Shown here one piece after another: positions 17,086 through 26,922 of a stretch of DNA of 64,000 bases. The DNA is from Ornithinimicrobium pratense (GTDB lineage: Bacteria > Actinomycetota > Actinomycetes > Actinomycetales > Dermatophilaceae). Position 1 is the stretch's first letter. Each line of letters begins with the position of its first letter. A program made the translations under genes and the position numbers. The notes under the pieces are model-generated. The model searched no databases, was not told the DNA's origin, and saw only the letters and a program-made list of their open reading frames with translations. The stretch spans positions 1,178,001 to 1,242,000 of the forward strand of contig NZ_CP044427.1 of assembly GCF_008843165.1 (NCBI RefSeq), written 5' to 3'.

Positions 17086-18020
17086 TCAGTGGTGCGTGAT
17101 CCAGGCCATCGCTGAGGTCAGGTCCGGGTGGTCAAAGGTGAACCCGGTCTCGGTGAGCACGGTCGGGAGCGCCCGGGCCGAGGCCAGGATCTCGCTCGCC
17201 ATCTCCCCGAGGGCCAACCGCAGGGCGATGGTGGGCGCCGGGACGACCGTGGGCCGTCTGAGGGCCTGGCCCAGCGCCTTGACGATCGCGGTCTGCGTGT
17301 CGGGACACGGGCCGCTGAGGTTGACCGGACCGGTCACCTCCGGGTGGTCGAGCAGGAACATCAGAGCGCGGACGTGATCGTGCAGGGTGATCCACGCCCA
17401 GTACTGCTCACCCCCGCCCAGCGGGCCCGCAAGACCGGCCCGGGCCAGGGGCAGGAGCTTGCCCAGTGCGCCTCCTTGACGGGCGAGCACGATGCCGGTG
17501 CGGACCGTCGCGACCGGGACGCCCGCGTGGCTGGCGGGCCAGGTCGCGGCCTCCCAGTCGCGGCACACGTCGGCCAGGAAGCCCTGACCAGGCGGGCTCT
17601 CCTCGGTGAGCACCTCGTCCCCCCGCGGTCGCCGTAGATGCCGACGGCCGAGGCCGACACTAGGCGCGGGGACGCGGTTCCTGGGGAATCCGGTGTCTGC
17701 GCCCGCGCCGCGAGCGCACGGGCGATGGTGCCGGTGCCCTCCGTGCGCGAGTCGAGCAGCTCGCGCTTGCGCCTGTCGCTCCAGCGCCGGTCCGCGACCC
17801 CTGCGCCGGCGAGGTGCACGACAGCCGTGATGCCGTCCAGCACTTCGGGGTCCAGGTCGGCGCCAGGCGTCCAGCGCGCCTCGCGGACGCCCGGGTCGAG
17901 CTCGTCCGCGAGGCGCGGGGCGCGGCGAACCAGGTGCACAACCTGGTCACCGCGCCCACGCAGCGCCGTGGACAGAGCGGAGCCGATCAGCCCGCCGGCC
18001 CCGGTGATGGCGATGGCCAT
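17086..18020 (-). pseudogene. TIGR01777 family NAD-dependent epimerase, frameshifted
   Basis: A short-chain-dehydrogenase-like protein (Rv2216 family; function unknown, related to the cell-division factor SulA/HCF-type epimerases). The N-terminal part (MAIAITGAGGLIGSALS, nucleotide-binding loop) runs from the ATG at 18020 to SASAVGIYGDRGG. The downstream part, VLTEESPPGQGF to the end, continues in another frame. The break is at a run of six C on the plus strand (17619-17624); one more base joins the parts into a normal ~310-residue protein. The ATG lies 1 nt after the sucB stop (TGAGATG), so it is co-transcribed with sucB. A sequencing error is more likely than a true pseudogene. Confidence 0.85.
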
Positions 18021-18021
18021 C

Positions 18022-19944
18022 TCAGACCTCGAAGCTGCCATCCTCCAGGCGCTCCTTGACGGTCGTCAGGAAGCGCGCCGCGTCGGCGCCGTCGACGACG
18101 CGGTGGTCGTAGGTCAGCGCCAGGTAGACCATGTCGCGCACGGCGATGGTCTCCATCCCGTCCTCGTCGATGACCACCACGGGGCGCTTGACGACCGTGC
18201 CCGTGCCCAGGATGGCCACATTGGGCTGGTTGATGATCGGCGTGTCGAAGAGCGCACCCCGCGAGCCGGTGTTGGTCAGCGTGAAGGTGCCGCCGGAGAG
18301 CTCATCGGGATTGATCTTGTTGTCCCGGGTGCGCTCGGCCAGGTCGGCGATCTTGCGGGCGAGCCCGGCGATGTTGAGGTCGCCGGCGTCCTTGATCACC
18401 GGCACCAGCAGGCCGCGCGGGGTGTCGACCGCAACGCCGAGGTGCTCGGCACCGTGGTAGATGACCGTGTCGTCCTCGACGCTGGAGTTGACGATCGGGT
18501 GCTCCTTGAGCGCCTCGACCGCGGCCACCGCGAAGAACGGCAGGAAGGACAGCTTGGTGCCCTCCCGGCGGGCGAACTCGTCCTTGACCCGCTTGCGCAG
18601 ACGGGACACCTTCGTGACGTCGACCTCCACGACCGTGGTCAGCTGGGCGCCGGTCTGCAGCGACTCCACCATGCGGGCGGCGATGACCTTGCGCAAGCGC
18701 GACATCTTCTCGGTGGTGCCGCGCTTGGCCTGGGTCCCGGCGGGGGCTGAGGGAGCGCCGGCGGCCGGGGCCTGTGGGCTGTCCGCGGGGGCCGGGGCCT
18801 GCGGGGTCTCCTGCGCCGGTGCCTTGGCGGCCTCCTCCTGCGCCCTGGCGGCGTCGAGGACGTCCTGCTTGCGGATCCGCCCGCCGACGCCGGTGCCCTG
18901 CAGGCTGCTCAGGTCGACACTGTGCTGGGCCGCCAGCTTGCGCACCAGCGGGGTCACGTAGGCGCTGACGTCCGGAGAGGTGCTCTGCTGCTTGTGCGAG
19001 GAGCTGCCGGTGTCGGCCGACGGCGTGCCCACACCCACGGCCTCCGAGGTGTCCGGCGCGGAGGACGGGGAGCTCTCGGCGCCGGAGCTGCTGGCCGACT
19101 CCTGCGCGGCCTCCTGCTGGACCTGCTGCTCCTCGCCCAGGTCGCTGTCGGCGGACTCCTCCGCCTGCTCCTTGTCCGCCGCGGGCTCCTGGTCGTCGCC
19201 CTCGGCAGCCGAGTCGCCCTGCTCGGGCTCGTCGGCGGGGGCGGACCCGCTGTCCTGCTCCGAACCACCGCCGGAGGCCTCGCCACCGATGACGGCCAGC
19301 TCGCCGCCAACCTCCACGGTCTCGTCCTCCCCGGCGATGATCTTCGTCAGCACGCCGGCGATGGGGGAGGGGATCTCGGTGTCCACCTTGTCGGTCGAGA
19401 CCTCGAGCAGCGGCTCGTCGACCTCCACCTGGTCCCCCTCGGACTTCAACCAGCGGGTGACGGTGCCCTCGGTCACCGACTCGCCCAGCGCGGGCATGGT
19501 CACGGTCTCGCCACCGGAGACCTCACCCCCGCCGGAGCCGCCGGAGGACTGGTCGGCCGGCTGGTCCTGGGAACTGCTGTCGTCCTGGGCCTCCTGCGAG
19601 TCGCTGCCCTGGGAGGCGTCCTCCTGGGGTGCGTCCTCCTGGGGTGCCTGCTCCTCCTGCTCGTTCTCCTCACCGGAGGAGCCCTCGTCGCCACCGGAGG
19701 ACGGCTCGCCCTCACCGATGACACACAGGTCGGCGCCGACCTCGACGGTGTCGTCCTCCTGCGCCAGGATCTCCTGCAGCGTGCCCGCGACGGGGGAGGG
19801 GATCTCGGTGTCGACCTTGTCGGTCGAGACCTCGAGCAGCGGCTCGTCCACCTCGACGCTGTCGCCGATGTTCTTCAGCCAGCGGGTGACGGTCCCCTCG
19901 GTGACGGACTCACCGAGGGCCGGCATCGATACACGTTCCGACAT
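18022..19944 (-). CDS. sucB: Dihydrolipoamide acyltransferase (E2) with two lipoyl domains
   Basis: A 640-residue E2 core subunit of a 2-oxoacid dehydrogenase complex; in actinobacteria this protein usually serves pyruvate dehydrogenase (DlaT). Two lipoyl domains carry the lipoylated lysines Lys43 and Lys186 (both in [11 protein letters not shown]). They are joined to the rest by very acidic Gln/Ser/Glu-rich linkers (about 80-145 and 230-330). A peripheral-subunit binding domain follows ([19 protein letters not shown]), then an Ala/Pro hinge and the catalytic domain ending in [15 protein letters not shown] with the active His and Asp. The ATG at 19944 has GAGGAGAG upstream. LipB and LipA modify it, and Lpd upstream reoxidises it. 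Confidence 0.95.
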   Translation of the reverse strand: MSERVSMPALGESVTEGTVTRWLKNIGDSVEVDEPLLEVSTDKVDTEIPSPVAGTLQEILAQEDDTVEVGADLCVIGEGEPSSGGDEGSSGEENEQEEQAPQEDAPQEDASQGSDSQEAQDDSSSQDQPADQSSGGSGGGEVSGGETVTMPALGESVTEGTVTRWLKSEGDQVEVDEPLLEVSTDKVDTEIPSPIAGVLTKIIAGEDETVEVGGELAVIGGEASGGGSEQDSGSAPADEPEQGDSAAEGDDQEPAADKEQAEESADSDLGEEQQVQQEAAQESASSSGAESSPSSAPDTSEAVGVGTPSADTGSSSHKQQSTSPDVSAYVTPLVRKLAAQHSVDLSSLQGTGVGGRIRKQDVLDAARAQEEAAKAPAQETPQAPAPADSPQAPAAGAPSAPAGTQAKRGTTEKMSRLRKVIAARMVESLQTGAQLTTVVEVDVTKVSRLRKRVKDEFARREGTKLSFLPFFAVAAVEALKEHPIVNSSVEDDTVIYHGAEHLGVAVDTPRGLLVPVIKDAGDLNIAGLARKIADLAERTRDNKINPDELSGGTFTLTNTGSRGALFDTPIINQPNVAILGTGTVVKRPVVVIDEDGMETIAVRDMVYLALTYDHRVVDGADAARFLTTVKERLEDGSFEV

Positions 19945-20005
19945 GTTGTCGCTCTCTCCTCGTCCGGGGATCTGCAGTCTAGTTGGGATGCGGGCGCTGG
20001 GTCGG

Positions 20006-21382
20006 TCAGGCGTGCGCGTGCAGCGGTTTTCCGGCCAGGGCCAGGTGGGCCTCGCCGAGCGCCTCGTTCTGGGTGGGGTGGGCGTGGATGAACGAGGCGA
20101 CCTCTTCCGGTAACGCCTCCCAGCCGACGATGAGCTGGGCCTCGCCGACCTGCTCACCCATCCGCGCGCCCACCATGTGGATGCCCACCACTGGGCCGTC
20201 CTCGGCGGAGCGGATCAGCTTCACGAAACCGGCCGTACCCAGGATCTGGGACTTGCCGTTGCCACCGAGGTTGTACTCGTAGCTGGCTACGCCCTCGCCG
20301 TACTGCTCGCGCGCCTGCTCCTCCGACAGACCCACAGAGGCGATCTCGGGGTCGGAGTAGGTCACCTTGGGGATGAGGTGGTCGCGGACCGGCTCGGGCT
20401 CCAGCCCAGCGATGTCCTCGGCGACGAAGATGCCGTGCGCGAAGCCGCGGTGCGCCAGCTGCACGCCGGCCACGATGTCGCCGACCGCGCGGACGTTGCC
20501 CACCCCTGTCCGTAGCCGCTCGTCCACCTGCACGAAGCCGCGCTCCAGGATGACCCCCGCCTCCTCATACCCCAACCCCTCGGTGCGCGGCCCACGGCCG
20601 ACGGCGACGAGCAGCAGGTCGGCCTCCAGGCTCTCCCCGCCCTCCAGGGAGAGGGTGACCACGCCGTCCTGCTGGCTGACCGACTCCATCCGCGCGCCCG
20701 TCCGGGAGGTGATCTTGCGCTTGCGGAAGGCACGCTCGAGGGCCTTGCTCACCCCCGGGTCCTCCGCCGGCACCAGGCGGTCCATGGCCTCGACGATGGT
20801 GACCGCGGAGCCGAAGCTGCGCAACACGGAGGCGAACTCCACGCCGATCACGCCGCCACCCAGGATGATCGCCCGCCCCGGGACCTGCTCCAGGGTGAGC
20901 GCCTCGTCGCTGGTCATCACCGCGTCGCCGATCTCGATCCCCAGGGTGCGGGCGTAGGAACCGGTCGCGAGCACGACGTGCTCCCCGACCAGCTCGTCCT
21001 CACCGACGACGACTGTGGTGGGCCCGGCCAGCTGGCCCTCACCCTCGACGTAGGTGATGTTCTCGGCCGCCTTGACCAGGCCCTGCAGTCCCTTGTACAG
21101 CCGGCCGACGACACCGTCCTTGTACGTGTGCACGGCGGCGAGGTCGATCCCCTCCAGGGTGGTCTGCACGCCGAACCGCGCCGAGTCCCGGGCCGAGTCA
21201 GCCACCTCCGCGCTGTGCAGCAGCGCTTTGGTCGGGATGCAACCGCGGTGCAGGCAGGTGCCGCCGAGCTTGTCCTTCTCGACCAGAGCCACCCTCTGAC
21301 CCAGCTGGGCCGCCCGTAGCGCGCAGGCATAACCACCGCTGCCGCCCCCGAGGATCACGATGTCGTAGTGCGTCGTCGGCAT
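20006..21382 (-). CDS. lpd: Dihydrolipoyl dehydrogenase (E3)
   Basis: A 458-residue FAD enzyme that reoxidises dihydrolipoamide using NAD. It has the N-terminal FAD fold ([20 protein letters not shown]), the redox disulfide Cys43-x4-Cys48 in [15 protein letters not shown], the NAD-binding [11 protein letters not shown] segment, and the catalytic His435/Glu440 in [13 protein letters not shown]. It lies 61 bp before sucB on the same strand and likely shares its transcript. In M. tuberculosis lpd is located elsewhere, so the pairing here is a local rearrangement or ancestral state. Confidence 0.96.
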   Translation of the reverse strand: MPTTHYDIVILGGGSGGYACALRAAQLGQRVALVEKDKLGGTCLHRGCIPTKALLHSAEVADSARDSARFGVQTTLEGIDLAAVHTYKDGVVGRLYKGLQGLVKAAENITYVEGEGQLAGPTTVVVGEDELVGEHVVLATGSYARTLGIEIGDAVMTSDEALTLEQVPGRAIILGGGVIGVEFASVLRSFGSAVTIVEAMDRLVPAEDPGVSKALERAFRKRKITSRTGARMESVSQQDGVVTLSLEGGESLEADLLLVAVGRGPRTEGLGYEEAGVILERGFVQVDERLRTGVGNVRAVGDIVAGVQLAHRGFAHGIFVAEDIAGLEPEPVRDHLIPKVTYSDPEIASVGLSEEQAREQYGEGVASYEYNLGGNGKSQILGTAGFVKLIRSAEDGPVVGIHMVGARMGEQVGEAQLIVGWEALPEEVASFIHAHPTQNEALGEAHLALAGKPLHAHA

Positions 21383-21477
21383 GTGGCCATCCTGCCACCT
21401 CCCGTGAATTGCCGTGACAGCCGGGGCGGCCCGTGGGAGGCTGAGCAGGTCATGTCCCCGGGAGGAAGGAGGTGGCC

Positions 21478-21654
21478 ATGAACGACACTCCGGCCACGGA
21501 CGACGTCAAGGCCAAGTTCCGCGAGGCGCTCGCCAAGAAGCGGGCCCACGCAGGCACGGATGTCTCGGACCACTCCGAGCACGGCAAGGTGGCGGGAAGC
21601 CGCCGCGCCAAGACCTCGGGGACCGAGCAGATGTTCCGTCGCAAGAGCGGCTGA
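21478..21654 (+). CDS. DUF5302 small protein
   Basis: A 58-residue, highly charged protein with the pattern VKAKFREALAKKRA near the start and MFRRKSG at the C-terminus, which fits the small actinobacterial DUF5302 family. No function is known. The ATG at 21478 is chosen because AAGGAGG (21466-21472) stands 5 nt upstream; an in-frame GTG two codons earlier overlaps that site. A strong terminator follows 18 bp after the stop, so it is a single-gene transcript. Confidence 0.75.
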   Translation: MNDTPATDDVKAKFREALAKKRAHAGTDVSDHSEHGKVAGSRRAKTSGTEQMFRRKSG

Positions 21655-21672
21655 CGCTCGCCCGGCACGGAC

Positions 21673-21705
21673 CAGGGGCACCTCCCGTCGCGGGAGGTGC
21701 CCCTG
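21673..21705. terminator. Strong hairpin terminator
   Basis: A perfect 15-bp stem (left arm CAGGGGCACCTCCCG at 21673-21687, right arm 21691-21705) with a 3-nt loop. It lies between the convergent DUF5302 and pepA genes and can end transcripts from both sides. Confidence 0.8.
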
Positions 21706-21789
21706 CGTGTGTGTTCACCCCACAGAACGGCGGCGGCGTGCTCCGCACAGCCGCATCACGTGTTCCGTCGGGCCCTATGGCGTGCCCGG

Positions 21790-23313
21790 TCAGGCGGTGG
21801 GGGACTGGTAGGACTGCGCCAAGGCGATGAGGGAGCGGACGCCGGCGCCGGTGCCGCCCTTGGCGCGGTAGCCCCACGGGGCCTTCTCATTGAAGGCCGG
21901 GCCGGCGATGTCCAGGTGGGCCCACGGGATCTGCTCGGCGTCCTCGCCCTCGCCCCGCTTGCCGACGAACTCCTGCAGGAAGGTCGCGGCGACCATCGCG
22001 CCGGCCGACCGCTCGCCGGTGTGCTTGAGGTCGGCGACCGGGGTGTCAAGCGTGGGCCTGATCTCCTCGGGCATCGGCAGCGCCCAGGCGGTGTCACCGG
22101 TCTCGGTGCCGAGCCGGACGAGGGAGTCGCGCAGCTCGTCGTCGTTGCCCATGACGCCGATGGTCCGCTCGCCCAGGGCGATGATGCAGGCACCCGTGAG
22201 GGTGGCGACGTCGACGATGGCGTCCGGCTGCTGCTCGCTAGCCAAGGCCAGGCCGTCCGCCATGACCAGGCGGCCCTCGGCGTCGGTGTTGATGATCTCC
22301 ACGGTCCGGCCGTCGCGCATGGTGACCACGTCACCGGGGCGCTGGGCCAGGTCGCCGGTCATGTTCTCGGCCAGACACAGGTAGGCGGTGACCTGGACAG
22401 GCAGGCCCAGCTCGGCGATCGCCAGCGTGGCGGCCGCGCAGGCGGCGGCCCCACCCATGTCCATCTTCATGGTGACCATCGCGGCGCCCGGCTTGATGCA
22501 CAGACCGCCGGAGTCGAAGGTGATCCCCTTGCCGACCAGCGCGAGGTGGCGGCTGGCGCCCTGGGGGGTGTAGCGCAGCGTCACCATGCGCGGGCCACGG
22601 CCCGAGCCCTGGCCGACGCCAAGGACGCCGCCGCAGCGCTCCTCCTCCAGGCGCTCGGGGTCCCAGACCTCGACCTCGACGGGGGTGCCGGCGGCCCGCT
22701 CGACCACCAGGTCGGCAAAGGTCTCGGGGTAGAGCACGTTGGGCGGGGTGTTGACCAGGTCCCGCGCCAGGGCGACGGCCTGGGTGACGGCAGCGAGCTC
22801 GGCGTCAGCCTGCTCGTCCTGCGCCAGCCCGGTCACCATCGCCTGCGCCAGGCCCGCCTTGGCGGACTCGGCCTTGCCCACGCCGTGGTGGTCGGCGAAG
22901 GTGTAGGCGCCCAGGGCGACGCCCTCGGCGACGGCCAGGGCCTCGGTGCGGTCGGTCTGGCCGAGGGCGAAGACGGCCTTCTCCCGCCCGGCCAGCGCCC
23001 GCGCGGCCACCCCGGCCGCTCGCCGCAACTGCTCCGTGCGTGGGGCCGGGCCCGAGCCGGGCAGTCCCACGACCAGCACCAGGCTTGCCGCGACACCGTC
23101 GACACCCGTCAGCTTGGTGACCTCCTCGGAGCCGGCCTCGGCACCGACCGCGGCCAAGGCCGCCTCGACCGAGGACCGGGCCTCATCCCCGAGACCGTTG
23201 CTGTCGACCAGGACTACCTGGCCGTCTTTCTTGCGGGCGGCGAGCACCAGAGCGTCGGCGTCGACCCCGGCGGGCGCGGAGTTGGTGAAGGTCACGGTGG
23301 TGGGCAGGCTCAT
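21790..23313 (-). CDS. pepA: Leucyl aminopeptidase (M17)
   Basis: A 507-residue cytoplasmic metallopeptidase that removes N-terminal amino acids. The C-terminal catalytic domain has the M17 signatures: VGKGITFDSGGLCIKP (metal Lys and Asp), MKMDMGGAAA, and NTDAEGRLVMADGL (metal Asp and Glu, catalytic Arg). The N-terminal domain (about 1-170) is the usual macrodomain-like part. The ATG at 23313 is followed by MSLPTTVTFTNSAP. It is divergent from gcvT with a 23-bp dyad between them. It corresponds to pepB (Rv2213) in M. tuberculosis. Confidence 0.95.
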   Translation of the reverse strand: MSLPTTVTFTNSAPAGVDADALVLAARKKDGQVVLVDSNGLGDEARSSVEAALAAVGAEAGSEEVTKLTGVDGVAASLVLVVGLPGSGPAPRTEQLRRAAGVAARALAGREKAVFALGQTDRTEALAVAEGVALGAYTFADHHGVGKAESAKAGLAQAMVTGLAQDEQADAELAAVTQAVALARDLVNTPPNVLYPETFADLVVERAAGTPVEVEVWDPERLEEERCGGVLGVGQGSGRGPRMVTLRYTPQGASRHLALVGKGITFDSGGLCIKPGAAMVTMKMDMGGAAACAAATLAIAELGLPVQVTAYLCLAENMTGDLAQRPGDVVTMRDGRTVEIINTDAEGRLVMADGLALASEQQPDAIVDVATLTGACIIALGERTIGVMGNDDELRDSLVRLGTETGDTAWALPMPEEIRPTLDTPVADLKHTGERSAGAMVAATFLQEFVGKRGEGEDAEQIPWAHLDIAGPAFNEKAPWGYRAKGGTGAGVRSLIALAQSYQSPTA

Positions 23314-23341
23314 CGTCGGGTCCTGTCGGTCGGGGTCGTGA

Positions 23342-23364
23342 TTAGTCAGTCTGAGACTAACTAA
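23342..23364. promoter_or_regulatory. AT-rich 23-bp dyad between pepA and gcvT
   Basis: TTAGTCAGTCT, a central G, then AGACTAACTAA: 10 of 11 positions pair. It is unusually AT-rich for this genome, 28 bp from the pepA start and 24 bp from the gcvT start. It is probably an operator for one or both genes; the regulator is not known. Confidence 0.5.
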
Positions 23365-23375
23365 CGGACGGGGAC

Positions 23376-23381
23376 TAGGGT
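23376..23381 (+). promoter_or_regulatory. -10 box of leaderless gcvT
   Basis: TAGGGT lies 7 nt before the ATG at 23389, with no ribosome binding site. Confidence 0.5.
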
Positions 23382-23388
23382 GACCGGC

Positions 23389-24495
23389 ATGAGTGCTGCC
23401 ACGACGAAGACGTCTCCGCTCCACGACAAGCACACCGCGCTGGGGGCCAAGATGGCTGACTTCAGCGGCTGGTCGATGCCGATCGAGTACGCCGCCACCG
23501 GTGGCGTCGCCGAGCACCACGCCGTCCGGGAGCGCGTCGGCCTGTTCGACGTCTCCCACCTGGGCAAGGCCCTGGTCAGTGGCCCCGGCGCCAAGGACTT
23601 CCTCAACCGGTGCTTCACGAACGACCTCGACAAGATCGAGCCCGGACGCGCCCAGTACACGCTGGCCTGCGACGAGAACGGCGGCGTCGTCGACGACCTC
23701 ATCGCCTACCTGCGCAGCGAGGAGGAGGTCTTCCTCATCCCCAACGCCGCCAACAACGCCGAGGTGGTCGCCCGCCTGCAGGAGGCGGCGCCGGAGGGGA
23801 TCAGCGTGCAGAACGTCCACGAGGACCACGCCGTCCTGGCCTTGCAGGGGCCCAAGGTCGACGAGGTGCTCGAGGCGCTCGGGCTGCCGGCGGGGCACGG
23901 CTACATGAGCTTCGTGGACACGCACTGGCAGGGCCACCCGGTGACCGTCTGCCGCACCGGCTACACGGGCGAGCGGGGGTATGAGGTGGTCTGCCGCACC
24001 GAGGACGCCTCGGCCGTGTGGGACGCCCTGATGGAGGCGATGGAGCCCGTCGGTGGGGTCCCCGCCGGCCTGGCCAGCCGAGACACCCTACGCACCGAGA
24101 TGGGCTACGCCCTGCACGGCAACGAGCTGTCCCGCGAGATCACCCCGGTCATGGCCCGCACGAGCTGGGCCGTGGGCTGGAAGAAGGAGCAGTTCTGGGG
24201 CAAGGAGGCGCTCCAGGCCCAGCGTGAGGCCAAGGAGAGCCGGCTCTCCGGCGGCCTGCTGGTGACCGGGCGCGGCATACCCCGTCCCGGGTGCACGGTC
24301 CTGGACGCCGAGGGCGCGCAGATCGGTGCGGTCACCTCCGGCACCTTCAGCCCCACCCTCAAGCAGGGCATCGCCCTGGCGCTGCTCGACCGCGGCGTGG
24401 AGGCGGGCACGCCGGTCGTGATCGACGTGCGCGGGCGCAAGGTCGAGGCCGAGGTGAAGAAGCCACCGTTCGTCGAGGGCGGCGCCGCGAGCTGA
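23389..24495 (+). CDS. gcvT: Glycine cleavage system T protein (aminomethyltransferase)
   Basis: A 368-residue tetrahydrofolate-dependent aminomethyltransferase, which takes the aminomethyl group from the lipoylated H protein and releases ammonia. Typical motifs are [27 protein letters not shown] N-terminus (shown in part), [19 protein letters not shown], and [13 protein letters not shown] in the folate-binding part. The ATG at 23389 is preferred to a GTG 9 nt earlier because TAGGGT provides a leaderless promoter. gcvH and gcvP are not in the window. Its function depends on lipoate made by LipB and LipA. Confidence 0.95.
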   Translation: MSAATTKTSPLHDKHTALGAKMADFSGWSMPIEYAATGGVAEHHAVRERVGLFDVSHLGKALVSGPGAKDFLNRCFTNDLDKIEPGRAQYTLACDENGGVVDDLIAYLRSEEEVFLIPNAANNAEVVARLQEAAPEGISVQNVHEDHAVLALQGPKVDEVLEALGLPAGHGYMSFVDTHWQGHPVTVCRTGYTGERGYEVVCRTEDASAVWDALMEAMEPVGGVPAGLASRDTLRTEMGYALHGNELSREITPVMARTSWAVGWKKEQFWGKEALQAQREAKESRLSGGLLVTGRGIPRPGCTVLDAEGAQIGAVTSGTFSPTLKQGIALALLDRGVEAGTPVVIDVRGRKVEAEVKKPPFVEGGAAS

Positions 24496-24519
24496 GATGA
24501 AGGACGGCCCCCAGCAACC

Positions 24520-24525
24520 TAGGGT
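24520..24525 (+). promoter_or_regulatory. -10 box of the small gene at 24533
   Basis: TAGGGT lies 7 nt before the ATG at 24533. Confidence 0.45.
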
Positions 24526-24532
24526 GGAGGCC

Positions 24533-24748
24533 ATGAGCGAGAACTACACGTGGAGCTACGGCCGGGCTGACGGCACCGAGGTCACCGACCTCGGCCTGGC
24601 CTCGACGACCTTCCCCACTCAGGCCGACGCGGAGGCGTGGCTGTCGCAGGAGTGGGCCACTCTGGCCGACGCGGGGGTGGCCTCGGTGACCCTGCAGCGC
24701 GACGACGAGGTCGTCTACGGCCCGATGAGCCTCTCGCCGGCCGACTGA
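24533..24748 (+). CDS. Conserved small actinobacterial protein of unknown function
   Basis: A 71-residue acidic soluble protein with no signal peptide, membrane segment or cysteine. It begins MSENYTWSYGRADGTEVTD and has a central FPTQADAEAWLSQEW helix and a final strand DEVVYGPMSL. Similar short proteins occur in related actinobacteria, but I know of no assigned function. It follows gcvT by 37 bp with its own probable leaderless promoter, and a bidirectional hairpin ends it. Confidence 0.7.
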   Translation: MSENYTWSYGRADGTEVTDLGLASTTFPTQADAEAWLSQEWATLADAGVASVTLQRDDEVVYGPMSLSPAD

Positions 24749-24755
24749 GGCGTCT

Positions 24756-24785
24756 CCGGGCGGCCGTGTCCGTGGGGCCGCCCGG
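24756..24785. terminator. Hairpin terminator between convergent genes
   Basis: CCGGGCGGCC (24756-24765) pairs perfectly with GGCCGCCCGG (24776-24785), with a 10-nt loop. It serves the small gene on the left and the DUF3043 gene on the right. Confidence 0.6.
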
Positions 24786-24797
24786 CGAGTTCTCGGC

Positions 24798-25415
24798 CTA
24801 GCGGCGGTGCAGCTCGGAGCCGCGTTCCACCGCTGCACGGGGCACGCGGCTGCCGCGCATCTGGAACGAGCGCATGACCAGGTACCAGGCCGAGCCGCGG
24901 CCGGGCTCCTCACCGAACTCCCGCACGAAGCTCTTCTTCGTGCGCTTCCACAGCAGCCAGCAGTCCACGATCCCGAAGAGGATGAGGCCGTAGACCGCCA
25001 GGAAGGCGCTCATCCGTGCCCACTCCATGGGCAGGAAGGTCATCACCAGCAGGAACAGCATGACCGGCAACAGCACCTCGCCGATATTCCAGCGGCTGTC
25101 GACGGCATCGCGCAGGAAGCGCCGCTGCGGGCCACGGTCCCGCGGCGGCAGGTAGCGCTCCTCACCGCGCAGCATCGACTCGCGGGCCTTGGCGCGCTCT
25201 GCCCGCACCTTGGCCTTCTGCTCAGCGTTCATCGCCTTGTGGTCCACGACCAGAGGTCGCCGGTTGGCCGCCTCGGCCTCCCTACGCCTCGGGGTCGGCC
25301 GCCCCTTGCCCTGGGGACCCGAGGAGTCCACCGGCGTCACCTGGGCCTGCGCGGCATACTCCGCCGCGGCCGTGTCGCTGGCCTCTGACGTGGCAGTCTT
25401 CTTCCCGAAAAGCAC
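24798..25415 (-). CDS. DUF3043 membrane protein
   Basis: A 205-residue protein. It begins VLFGKKTATSE, continues with a charged region rich in Lys/Arg/Glu (GKGRPTPRRREAEAANRRPL, then NAEQKAKVRAERAKARESM, likely helical), and has two membrane segments near 120-165 before a basic tail. This matches the actinobacterial DUF3043 family, of unknown function. The GTG at 25415 is chosen because TACACT lies 6 nt upstream on the minus strand. It is divergent from a peptidase. Confidence 0.8.
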   Translation of the reverse strand: MLFGKKTATSEASDTAAAEYAAQAQVTPVDSSGPQGKGRPTPRRREAEAANRRPLVVDHKAMNAEQKAKVRAERAKARESMLRGEERYLPPRDRGPQRRFLRDAVDSRWNIGEVLLPVMLFLLVMTFLPMEWARMSAFLAVYGLILFGIVDCWLLWKRTKKSFVREFGEEPGRGSAWYLVMRSFQMRGSRVPRAAVERGSELHRR

Positions 25416-25421
25416 CAGCCC

Positions 25422-25427
25422 AGTGTA
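25422..25427 (-). promoter_or_regulatory. -10 box of the DUF3043 gene
   Basis: TACACT on the minus strand, 6 nt before the GTG at 25415. Confidence 0.45.
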
Positions 25428-25505
25428 TGCGGCCCCTGCACCGCCCCCGACGGCCGCCGCCCGGCCTCGCTCAGGTCTGGGTCCGGTGGGCGCGGTCGGG
25501 CTGGC

Positions 25506-25511
25506 TAGAGT
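25506..25511 (+). promoter_or_regulatory. -10 box of the M20 peptidase gene
   Basis: TAGAGT lies 7 nt before the GTG at 25519, without a ribosome binding site. Confidence 0.5.
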
Positions 25512-25518
25512 CGGGATC

Positions 25519-26919
25519 GTGACCGAGGACACCGCCAGCACCACGCCCGCCGTCGACCCCCGCACCGCCGACCCCCGCACCGCCAAGCTCACCGCCCGCG
25601 TGCACGAGATCATGCCCGGGATCCGTTCCGACCTGGAGGCACTGACCCGCATCCCGTCGGTGTCCCTGGACTCCTTCGACCAGCGGCACGTCGAGGACAG
25701 CGCCCTGGCCACCGCCGACCTGCTGCGCGCCGAAGGCCTGGAGGTCGAGATCGTCCGCGAGGGCGGGCGGCCGGCGGTCATCGGGCACCTGCCTGGGCCC
25801 GAGGGTGCGCCGACCGTACTGCTCTACGCCCATCACGACGTCCAGCCGCCCGGCGACGACGCCGACTGGGACACGCCCGTCTTCGAGCCGACCCAGGTGG
25901 GGGAGCGGCTCTATGCCCGCGGCGTGGCCGACGACAAGGCCGGGGTGATGGCGCACGTCGCCGCCCTGCGCGCCCACGGCGGACGGCCGCCCGTGGGGGT
26001 CAGCGTCTTCATCGAGGGCGAGGAGGAGGTCGGGTCCGCCTCGCTGCCGACGATCCTGGACAAGCACGGCGACCGGTTGGCCGCCGACGCGATCGTCCTG
26101 GCCGACTCACACAACTGGAAGGTCGGGGTCCCGGCCCTGACCACCACCCTGCGCGGGATGGTCCGCGTCGTGGTCGAGGTCCGCGCGCTCGACCACGGTG
26201 TGCACAGCGGGATGTACGGCGGCGCCGTCCCCGACGGCCTGACCGCGCTCGCCCGGCTGCTGGCGACCCTGCACGACCAGGCCGGCGACGTGGCCGTCCC
26301 CGGGCTGATGACCTCGCACGCCGCCGACCTGGACTACACCGAGGACGACCTGCGGGCCGACTCCGGGCTGGCTGAGGGCGTCAGCCCGATCGGCACCGGC
26401 TCGATCCTGTCCCGGATGTGGACCAAGCCGGCGATGACCGTGATCGGCATCGATGCGCCCTCGGTCGAGAAGGCCGCGAACCTGCTCACGCCGGTCGGTC
26501 GGGCCAAGCTCTCGATGCGGATCCACCCGGCCGAGTCGCCGGAGACGGCATACCTGGCCCTCAAGGCGCACCTGGAGGACAACGCACCCTGGAGCTGCCA
26601 GGTGAGCGTCACCCTCGACGACGAGGGCTCCGGGTTCGCCGCCGACGCGCAGGGCCCGGTGTATGACGTGGCCCGGTCCGCCTTCCGCGACGCCTGGGCC
26701 GGGGTCGAGGCGGTCGACATCGGGGTGGGTGGGTCGATCCCGTTCGTTGCCGCCTTCGCCGAGCGGTTCCCGGACGCGGCGATCCTGGTCACCGGGGTGG
26801 AGGACCCGGACACCCGCGCGCACGCCGCCAACGAGAGCCTGCACCTGGGCGAGTTCGAGCGGGTCTGCCTGGCCGAGGCTCTCCTGCTGGACCGCCTCGG
26901 GACCGTGGGCAAGGATTGA
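25519..26919 (+). CDS. M20 family dipeptidase
   Basis: A 466-residue zinc peptidase. Metal-binding motifs are visible: YAHHDVQPPGD (His, Asp), RGVADDKAGV (bridging Asp), FIEGEEEVGS (catalytic Glu and metal Glu), and near the end ANESLHLGEF (His). The inserted dimerisation domain includes DHGVHSGMYGG. The length and motifs fit the dipeptidase branch related to carnosinase/PepV-like enzymes. It probably cleaves dipeptides in the cytoplasm. The next gene starts 3 bp after its stop. Confidence 0.9.
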   Translation: MTEDTASTTPAVDPRTADPRTAKLTARVHEIMPGIRSDLEALTRIPSVSLDSFDQRHVEDSALATADLLRAEGLEVEIVREGGRPAVIGHLPGPEGAPTVLLYAHHDVQPPGDDADWDTPVFEPTQVGERLYARGVADDKAGVMAHVAALRAHGGRPPVGVSVFIEGEEEVGSASLPTILDKHGDRLAADAIVLADSHNWKVGVPALTTTLRGMVRVVVEVRALDHGVHSGMYGGAVPDGLTALARLLATLHDQAGDVAVPGLMTSHAADLDYTEDDLRADSGLAEGVSPIGTGSILSRMWTKPAMTVIGIDAPSVEKAANLLTPVGRAKLSMRIHPAESPETAYLALKAHLEDNAPWSCQVSVTLDDEGSGFAADAQGPVYDVARSAFRDAWAGVEAVDIGVGGSIPFVAAFAERFPDAAILVTGVEDPDTRAHAANESLHLGEFERVCLAEALLLDRLGTVGKD

Positions 26920-26922
26920 GCC

